Shown one piece after another: positions 1 to 4,439 of a stretch of DNA of 5,126 bases (the stretch's first letter is position 1; every line of letters begins with the position of its first letter). The position numbers were made by a program, and so were the translations under genes. The notes under the pieces are model-generated. The model saw nothing but the letters and a program-made list of their open reading frames with translations, was not told where the DNA came from and searched no databases. Where the stretch lies: assembly GCA_043748535.1 (NCBI GenBank), contig JAYTMY010000136.1, forward strand, positions 1 through 5,126, in the 5' to 3' direction. Source of the stretch: CAMCSH01 sp043748535. GTDB lineage: Bacteria; Verrucomicrobiota; Lentisphaeria; Lentisphaerales; Lentisphaeraceae.

Positions 1-15
1 TTTTGCATGGCCGGC

Positions 16-43
16 ATTATAAGTGAGCGTTGCTTTAATGCAA
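16..43 (-). promoter_or_regulatory. Candidate sigma70-type promoter firing leftward out of the window
   Basis: Read on the minus strand, TTGCAT (43-38) is followed after 16 nt by a perfect TATAAT (21-16). Transcription would start near position 8 to 10 and leave the window, so it would serve a leftward gene not shown here. It lies downstream of the leftward response-regulator gene and the palindrome at 61-177, which suggests that the next gene has its own promoter. The -35 element matches consensus at four of six positions. No transcript evidence is available. Confidence 0.5.
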
Positions 44-60
44 GATAGTGAAAAGGAGAA

Positions 61-177
61 TTGTTCCTCTGGGAGCGAGCCAGCCCTCTGGCGCCCTTCC
101 TTTCGCCCAAGGCGAAAGGTCGTTAAGGTTAAACCACGAACACAGCGCCAGAGGGCTGGCGCGCTCCCAGGGAACAA
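61..177. repeat. Large imperfect palindrome, REP/BIME-like or MITE-like
   Basis: The arms are 61-94 and 145-177. The left arm and the reverse complement of the right arm match over their whole length except for one inserted base (near 68) and one A/C difference (78). Each arm is itself a small palindrome: the right arm has a perfect 7-bp stem GCGCCAG (145-151) and CTGGCGC (156-162) around a 4-nt loop, and the left arm has the same stem with one mismatch. This is the architecture of two REP units in inverted orientation (a BIME). A small non-autonomous element is the alternative. I see no clear target-site duplication and no transposase. It starts 12 nt past the stop of the leftward cyclase gene, so in RNA it could protect or end that transcript, although no T-run follows it. 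Confidence 0.75.
99..119. repeat. Perfect 9-bp hairpin in the centre of the palindrome
   Basis: CCTTTCGCC (99-107) and GGCGAAAGG (111-119) pair perfectly around a CAA loop. The hairpin sits inside the spacer between the two long arms at 61-94 and 145-177, so the whole unit can fold as three consecutive hairpins or as one long stem with a branched tip. No T-run follows on either strand, so it is not a typical intrinsic terminator. Confidence 0.7.
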
Positions 178-188
178 GGGAGGCCAGA

Positions 189-1343
189 TTACCGTTCAGC
201 GCTGCAATCGAGCGAGTGAATCAGAGTCGGCTTGGAGAAGCCTTTCGGAGTGATTTCCTGGCAGTTCAAATGCGTCGGCGTGGGGCTGACCCGGTTCCAG
301 GTGCTTTCGTCGACCAGAACCTGTCCAGCCTCGGCGATGGAAACCAGACGGGCCGCGAGGTTGGTGACGGAGCCGATAGCGGCGTAGTCAACACGCCCTT
401 GGAAGCCGATTGGCCCGACCGAGGCATTGCCAGAGGCGATGCCGATGCCGAGGCTGAGCTCGCAACCGCGGGCAGTCCAGTCCACCGCCAGTTTTTCGTA
501 TTCGTTGTGAATCGCTTTGGCCATCGCCAAAGCGCGGGCGGGGTGATCTGGCATGTCATTGGGAGCACCGAGGAAGCACATCAGACCGTCGCCGGTGAAG
601 CGTTCCAAGGTGGCGCCGTGAGCAAAGATCAAGGGACCAACCAAGGCATGAAACTCAGACAGGACTTGCATGACCTCAGCGGGAGGGGATTTCTCGGCAA
701 AAGGAGTGAAGCGCCGGAGATCAAGGAAGACGACGGTGATATCGCGTCTTTCACCGGTGCGTTCGAAGGGGTTATCCTGTTCGAGCAGTTGCTCCGCGAC
801 TTCCGGGGAGAAGCAACGGCGCAGGCGGTTGGCTTTTTCGAGCTCCGCCACTTGAACCCGGATGACTTCATCCTGGTCGCGGTTGATGTCATCGAGATGG
901 CCGTTGACGCGGCGTAACTGGGCTTGAACATGGCGGACCTTGATCGCGGTCCGGATCCGCATCAGCAGTTCGAGATAGTCAAAAGGCTTGCGTACGAAAT
1001 CATCCGCACCGGCATCATAACCCTTGACGATGCAATCAGCCTCGGTCACCGCGGTGATGATGATGATGGCGACATCCGCCATTTCGGCATGGTGGCGAAG
1101 ATTGCTGCAAACATCCAAGCCACTGCGGCCGGGCGGCATGTTGAGATCGAGAAGGATGATGTTGGGACGCAGGCGCAAAGCCATCTCCTCCCCTTCTCTA
1201 CCGTTCTTCGCCGTGATGACGCGGTAACGCCGCCGGCTGAGGAAGGTGCGGAGCACCATCAAATTGTCTTCCATATCATCAATGACCAAGACGAGGTGAT
1301 CGCCTGTATCATTCAGTGTCGAGAGTTGGGATTCTGTTATCAT
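189..1343 (-). CDS. Response regulator with C-terminal class III adenylate/guanylate cyclase domain
   Basis: A 384-residue cytoplasmic two-domain signalling protein. An N-terminal receiver domain (about 17-135) has the acidic pair D22/D23, phosphoacceptor D66, T97 and K119, all in place, so phosphorylation by a histidine kinase is expected. A charged helical linker (about 136-190) probably forms a coiled-coil dimer. The class III nucleotide cyclase domain (about 200-375) keeps both metal aspartates (D208 in FLDLRRFT, D252 in RFTGDG), D319 in the DYAAIG motif, and the N328/R332 pair of VTNLAAR. The likely reaction is ATP to cAMP under receiver control. The position that is often a base-selecting Lys before the GD motif is R248, as I recall for the GTLERF-type subgroup. 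The receiver has one extra residue in its MPPGRSG loop. The ATG at 1343 is the only good start ahead of the receiver; a GAGGG stretch lies about 13 nt upstream, which is long for an RBS. No partner kinase is in the window. The gene is divergent from the GAF gene. Confidence 0.93.
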   Translation of the reverse strand: MITESQLSTLNDTGDHLVLVIDDMEDNLMVLRTFLSRRRYRVITAKNGREGEEMALRLRPNIILLDLNMPPGRSGLDVCSNLRHHAEMADVAIIIITAVTEADCIVKGYDAGADDFVRKPFDYLELLMRIRTAIKVRHVQAQLRRVNGHLDDINRDQDEVIRVQVAELEKANRLRRCFSPEVAEQLLEQDNPFERTGERRDITVVFLDLRRFTPFAEKSPPAEVMQVLSEFHALVGPLIFAHGATLERFTGDGLMCFLGAPNDMPDHPARALAMAKAIHNEYEKLAVDWTARGCELSLGIGIASGNASVGPIGFQGRVDYAAIGSVTNLAARLVSIAEAGQVLVDESTWNRVSPTPTHLNCQEITPKGFSKPTLIHSLDCSAER

Positions 1344-1378
1344 GAGATGAATTTAACCCTCAGATGAAATACGCGCGC

Positions 1379-1406
1379 ATATTTATAAAAAAAAATTGGG
1401 TATCAA
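1379..1406 (-). promoter_or_regulatory. Candidate promoter of the response regulator-cyclase gene
   Basis: On the minus strand TTGATA (1406-1401) precedes an AT-rich stretch TATAAATAT (1387-1379). The -10 choice is ambiguous: TAAATA (1385-1380) gives a 15-nt spacer and AAATAT (1384-1379) gives 16 nt. The spacer includes nine consecutive T residues. The RNA leader would be roughly 30 nt to the ATG at 1343. The -35 shares base 1401 with the -35 of the opposing candidate promoter, so the two could compete for polymerase. Confidence 0.35.
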
Positions 1407-1424
1407 GCATTTTTATGCTATGCT
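1396..1424 (+). promoter_or_regulatory. Candidate promoter of the GAF-domain gene
   Basis: TTGGGT (1396-1401) and TATGCT (1419-1424) are separated by 17 nt. Nine A residues (1387-1395) sit directly upstream, a position where an A-tract can act as an UP-like element. The start point would be near 1431, giving a leader of about 26 nt to the ATG at 1457. A dyad, AAGCAT (1405-1410) and ATGCTT (1420-1425), overlaps the spacer and -10, and an inner AGCAT-TTTT-ATGCT repeat covers 1406-1419. It could be an operator, but the factor is unknown. Confidence 0.4.
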
Positions 1425-1443
1425 TCCCAACGGAACCCCCATT

Positions 1444-1449
1444 GGAGAA
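1444..1449 (+). promoter_or_regulatory. Ribosome binding site of the GAF-domain gene
   Basis: GGAGAA lies 7 nt before the ATG at 1457 (9 nt counted from the GGAG core). It decides the start: the in-frame ATG codons at 1364 and 1415 lie within or upstream of the candidate promoter and have no comparable site. Confidence 0.7.
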
Positions 1450-1456
1450 TCTAGCC

Positions 1457-2239
1457 ATGACTGAGAAGACCAACATCCCCCGTCCCGGCGGCCAGGCCCC
1501 GCGCGGTGGCGAGACTGCAGAAGTCCGCACCAGCCCCGATGCAGCGCGGCTGCAGTTGGTTATGGGTTATCTGCAGGAATTCAAGCCTCGCTGCAGCCTG
1601 CGTGATACCATGCTGTCCGCCATCGACATCCTCCTCAAAGTCTCCGGCCAGGAACGCGGCTTTGCCTTCATCCTCGGCATCTCCGACACCGGCGAAGTTG
1701 ATTTTACAGAAATCGCCAACCGCAGCAACGGCAAAGACGGCCAGTTTTTCCTATCCCGTTCGCTCATCGTCCAGGCTGTCGGCTCAGATGCCGGTGTCCT
1801 CATCGAAGATGCCTCCGAAGGCAACGGCACCAACTCGATGCGCGACCTCAAGCTGCGCAGTGTCATCGTCCTGCCGATCTACAGCGCCAAAGGCAAGGAC
1901 AAAAAAGAAGTCCGCGCCCTGCTTTACGCCGATCGCCAGTTTGCCTCCAGCAAGATCCCCGCTCACACCAAGCAGACGCTGCGCGGCCTTGCCGGCATGC
2001 TCGCTGACGCCCTTGATGCCTGTGAAGATTACAACACTTCCGTCGAACGCTGCCAGGCGTACGCTGAATACTTGAAGTCGGTCGCCTACGAGATCGAAAA
2101 GGTCAAAGAAGATCTCGACGCCAGCTGCTCCCGGATCGAATCCGGCAATCTCAAAATCCGGGAACTTGAAGCGGAAAAACTGCTCTCTGAAGCGGCCCGG
2201 CTGACCGAAATCGCTCAGCTCGTCGGGGGCGCCAGCTGA
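1457..2239 (+). CDS. GAF-domain protein with C-terminal coiled coil
   Basis: A 260-residue soluble protein. Residues 1-30 are polar and Pro/Gly-rich, probably disordered. Residues about 45-190 read as a GAF domain: an N-terminal helix, a GFAFILG strand (68-74), the SRSLIVQAV helix (100-108), GVLIEDA (113-119), LRSVIVLPIY (133-142) and ALLYADRQF (154-162), the usual GAF order. Residues about 195-255 are charged, heptad-like and probably a dimerising coiled coil. There is no kinase, cyclase, HTH or transmembrane segment, so it is a sensor or adaptor rather than a complete receptor; the ligand is unknown. I chose the ATG at 1457 because GGAG (1444-1447) lies 9 nt upstream and the candidate promoter is just before it. 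An in-frame ATG at 1364 would extend the frame by 31 residues back through that promoter. The divergent receiver-cyclase neighbour suggests a shared signalling role, by inference only. The 3' end overlaps aat tail to tail by 25 bp. Confidence 0.88.
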   Translation: MTEKTNIPRPGGQAPRGGETAEVRTSPDAARLQLVMGYLQEFKPRCSLRDTMLSAIDILLKVSGQERGFAFILGISDTGEVDFTEIANRSNGKDGQFFLSRSLIVQAVGSDAGVLIEDASEGNGTNSMRDLKLRSVIVLPIYSAKGKDKKEVRALLYADRQFASSKIPAHTKQTLRGLAGMLADALDACEDYNTSVERCQAYAEYLKSVAYEIEKVKEDLDASCSRIESGNLKIRELEAEKLLSEAARLTEIAQLVGGAS

Positions 2240-2940
2240 TTCCCAAGGGGACCATCCGGAAGATCAAAACCAGGAGAATGGGCAGCCCAGCTGCCCTTTT
2301 TCGTCTCCACTGACAAAGCTTGGGACAAGGTCTCCAGATAAGCCTGCCGCGGTAAATTTACGCCCCCAAGAGAAACCAGATGCGGATTCTCGACCTGGCA
2401 ATCAAGCAGGCGGAATTGCCAAGCCTGCAGCTGCCGGACCAAGGCATAGAAAGCTATTTTCGAGGCGTCACTGACGGTGTGGAACATCGATTCGCCAAAA
2501 AATGCTCCGCCGAGACTGACCCCGTAAAGGCCGCCGACGAGCTCGCCATCGAGCCAAGTTTCGACCGAATGGGCCAGCCCGAGTTCATGCAAGCGTTGAT
2601 AGGCGCGGAGAAAAGCCGGCGAGATCCAAGTGCCTTCGGCCCGGGTCTTGCGACAAGCTGACATCACATCACCAAAATGGCTGTCGTAACGGACTTCAAA
2701 GCGTTTTTTTCTGACCAGGCGCAGCAGGGTTTTGGCGGGGACGTAAGACTCCAGATCAAGGACCATTCTCGGGTCCGGCGAATACCACATTAAGGGCCGA
2801 TCGTGCCAAGGGAAGATCCCTGAGCTGTAGGCCAGCAGCAGTCGTTGCGGCGATAAATCGCCGCCGACAGCGAGCAATCCATCCGGCTCCGCCAGCTCGA
2901 CCGGTGGGAAAAGAATTTCGCGGTCCAAGCGAAAAATCAC
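2215..2940 (-). CDS. aat: Leucyl/phenylalanyl-tRNA--protein transferase
   Basis: A cytoplasmic enzyme of the bacterial N-end rule: it moves Leu or Phe from aminoacyl-tRNA to proteins with N-terminal Arg or Lys, marking them for ClpS/ClpAP. Family landmarks appear in order: GLLAVGGDLS (21-30), YSSGIFPW (38-45), WYSPDPR (52-58), TWI (104-106), AHSVE (123-127), GGLYGV (136-141), FFGESMF (147-153, with E150 at the position of the family's catalytic Glu), ASK (159-161), DCQ (180-182) and HLVSLG (187-192). The start is a GTG at 2940, overlapping the TGA of the upstream SUMT gene (GTGA), so the two are probably translationally coupled; the family's usual N-terminal spacing supports it. The family generally ends around the GSW at 216-218, but here 23 further residues run into the antisense of the GAF gene. 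I see no T-run hairpin on this strand after the stop. Confidence 0.97.
   Translation of the reverse strand: MIFRLDREILFPPVELAEPDGLLAVGGDLSPQRLLLAYSSGIFPWHDRPLMWYSPDPRMVLDLESYVPAKTLLRLVRKKRFEVRYDSHFGDVMSACRKTRAEGTWISPAFLRAYQRLHELGLAHSVETWLDGELVGGLYGVSLGGAFFGESMFHTVSDASKIAFYALVRQLQAWQFRLLDCQVENPHLVSLGGVNLPRQAYLETLSQALSVETKKGSWAAHSPGFDLPDGPLGNQLAPPTS
2280..2301 (+). terminator. Intrinsic terminator of the GAF gene, embedded in aat
   Basis: GGGCAGC (2280-2286) and GCTGCCC (2290-2296) form a perfect 7-bp stem with a CCA loop, followed directly by TTTTT (2297-2301). It sits 40 nt after the GAF stop codon and works only rightward, because the other side lacks a T-run. On the opposite strand the same bases encode residues KKGSWAA of Aat. 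Confidence 0.8.
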
Positions 2941-4310
2941 GCCTGATTTTCCAGATGCAGCCGCAGTTTGAGCTGCTCAAAACCACCGCGCGATACCGGC
3001 GCATCATAGAGAGTCCCGAGGATCACCGCCGTATCCGCTTGCACAGCATGCAAGCGAGCCCCAGAAGGCAAGTCAGGAATCTGGGCCTGCAAAACCAAGG
3101 CGTCATCTCGAGTCACGGCGATCATCAGATCCGGCGCCGGCAAGCGAGATCTCTCTTCTGCCGTCATCAATGGATGTAAACGCTGGGGCTTCGCCCCCCA
3201 GCGGCGCAATAACAGCTCGAACGCCGCCCGCAAAGTAGCGTCCGAACAGCTCAACAGAACCCGCAAGCCATTGAAGGGGCCCACGGGCGACTGACGACGC
3301 AAAGGCGGCGACGCGACATCACCCAGAATGATCAAACCCGGTGGACGGAGATTGGCCGCTGCCAATTTCTCCGGGAAATCCGCCAAGGTCGCATCGAGAA
3401 AATACTGCCCAGGTCGTGCGAGATTGACCGCCACGCAAACCGAGATGTCAGGAGGATAACCGGCACCCAGAAGTTGCGCCCGGATGTCATCCGCAGACAA
3501 AAGGCCCATATAGACCACTAAAGTCGCACGATCAAAATGCAGCAAAGGAGATAAGCCGCCACCCGCTTGACGAGCAGTGGTCAAAGTGACCCGGTCGCTG
3601 ACGCCGCGTTGGGTCAGGAAAAGTCCTCCGCAAGGGCCAATCGCCTGCAAGGCTGACACCCCTGGGCTGACCTGCCAGGGAATCCCGGCCTCAGTCAAGG
3701 CGTCGATCTCTTCCGTAATCCGGCCCAGAATACCCGGGTCACCACCTTTTAAGCGCAGCACCTTGCGTCCGAGACTGGCATCGCGAACGAGCAGCTGGTT
3801 GATCCCGTCTTGATCAAAACTGGGAGAATCGCCGCGTTTACCGACATGGTGGCGGCGTGCATGCGGGGGCAGAAGTTGCAGAAGTGCAGGCGATGCGAGG
3901 GCATCGTCAAAGCACGAATCGGCAATTCCCAGAGTTCTCTCGGTTTCGACGGTGATCCACTCTTCGTCACCTGGTCCGGCTCCGGCGATCATCACCGGAG
4001 GAGAAAAATAAGCTTGCAGCGAATTCAGCGGCTTATCTTCAAGACGGTAGATCAGCGACGCTTGCGCTTCCAACGACGAGAAAAAAGCCAAGCCTGCAGG
4101 AAGATCATGATCGAGATCGTCAGCTTCCCAAACGAAGGCTCGGACACGACCAGACAAAACCTCCAGCGTCAAAGCATAGAAGTCTTCTTCATTGGCAGCA
4201 TCCCAGACCTCCAGGACGGCCAGTTCCGGCAAGGCATCGAAGACCTCGCCGAGACGCATCGTGGCATCTTGGTTTAGGGGAGTCTCGGCAACTGTGATGA
4301 GTATAGACAT
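2937..4310 (-). CDS. Uroporphyrinogen-III C-methyltransferase core flanked by degenerate HemC-like and HemD-like domains
   Basis: A 457-residue cytoplasmic protein. The core (about 105-334) is a SUMT (CobA type) that would methylate uroporphyrinogen III at C2 and C7 with SAM to give precorrin-2, the entry to siroheme and cobalamin. Seen: AGAGPGD (109-115), FDD (134-136), VGKRG (156-160), RLKGGDP (186-192), GR..EE (196-201), PGVSA (216-220), VYMGL (266-270) and a GLIILGDV end strand. Departures: GGDPGILGR where GGDP-F-FGR is usual, and TARQ where TGH is common. Residues 2-101 align by eye with HemC domain 1 (SGRVRAFVWEADDLDHDLP against the family's GEIDIAVHSLKDLPTELP pattern), but the cofactor and substrate-binding Arg, Ser and Lys positions are replaced. 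Residues 347-453 (GLRVLLS, LLRRWGA, ...TAVILGTL, APVSRGGFEQL) resemble one lobe of HemD; a degenerate receiver fold is the alternative. The ATG at 4310 fits HemC's own start, although no good RBS is visible. The gene is coupled to aat. Confidence 0.9.
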   Translation of the reverse strand: MSILITVAETPLNQDATMRLGEVFDALPELAVLEVWDAANEEDFYALTLEVLSGRVRAFVWEADDLDHDLPAGLAFFSSLEAQASLIYRLEDKPLNSLQAYFSPPVMIAGAGPGDEEWITVETERTLGIADSCFDDALASPALLQLLPPHARRHHVGKRGDSPSFDQDGINQLLVRDASLGRKVLRLKGGDPGILGRITEEIDALTEAGIPWQVSPGVSALQAIGPCGGLFLTQRGVSDRVTLTTARQAGGGLSPLLHFDRATLVVYMGLLSADDIRAQLLGAGYPPDISVCVAVNLARPGQYFLDATLADFPEKLAAANLRPPGLIILGDVASPPLRRQSPVGPFNGLRVLLSCSDATLRAAFELLLRRWGAKPQRLHPLMTAEERSRLPAPDLMIAVTRDDALVLQAQIPDLPSGARLHAVQADTAVILGTLYDAPVSRGGFEQLKLRLHLENQA

Positions 4311-4394
4311 GCGGCGAATCTAACCGAATTCCGCGACAAACCCAGTCGCATGACAATCGTCCCGTAGATATTTTCCCCTCTTCGTCGAAACAGC
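4311..4394. other. Intergenic stretch ahead of the SUMT-aat operon
   Basis: This short gap should contain the operon's promoter, because a terminator closes the upstream gene. The best candidate I find on the minus strand is TTGTCA (4356-4351), then 17 nt, then CGGAAT (4333-4328). The -35 is good but the -10 is poor. There is no purine-rich Shine-Dalgarno sequence close to the ATG at 4310. I see no riboswitch-like conservation, and in particular no convincing B12-box motif. Confidence 0.2.
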
Positions 4395-4422
4395 AAAAAA
4401 GGGCCGCTCTTGCGAGCGGCCC
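4395..4422 (-). terminator. Strong intrinsic terminator of the leftward gene at the right edge
   Basis: On the minus strand GGGCCGCTC (4422-4414) pairs perfectly with GAGCGGCCC (4409-4401) around a GCAA loop, a GNRA-type tetraloop, followed by six T residues (4400-4395). It begins 17 nt after the stop codon at 4440. It should insulate the SUMT-aat operon from readthrough. Confidence 0.92.
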
Positions 4423-4439
4423 TGCAGGTCAAAAGGAAT

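Noticed and set aside
48..917. A 289-codon open frame on the plus strand
   Set aside because: It lies antisense to the well-supported cyclase gene, starts inside the palindrome, and its composition reads as a back-translation shadow with no recognisable domain.
1364..1456. N-terminal extension of the GAF protein from the ATG at 1364
   Set aside because: It would translate through the candidate promoter region, has no RBS, and the ATG at 1457 has a good one. The hydrophobic stretch in it is an artefact of AT-rich promoter DNA.
3181..3203. Hairpin CGCTGGGG/CCCCAGCG inside the SUMT fusion gene
   Set aside because: A stable stem, but it is inside the coding sequence, in a region coding RRWGAKPQR, with only three T residues following on the minus strand. 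Probably chance in GC-rich codons, not a terminator.
3810..4277. A 155-codon open frame on the plus strand
   Set aside because: It is antisense to the N-terminal part of the SUMT fusion and has no family motif; the minus-strand frame has clear homology.
2937..4310. A functional bifunctional or trifunctional HemC-CobA-HemD enzyme
   Set aside because: The HemC-like part lacks the key Arg, Ser and Lys residues and two thirds of the protein, and the HemD-like part is about half size, so only the SUMT activity is credible.
4311..4439. Cobalamin riboswitch ahead of the SUMT gene
   Set aside because: The gap is only 129 bp, part of it is the terminator, and no B12-box-like sequence is visible.
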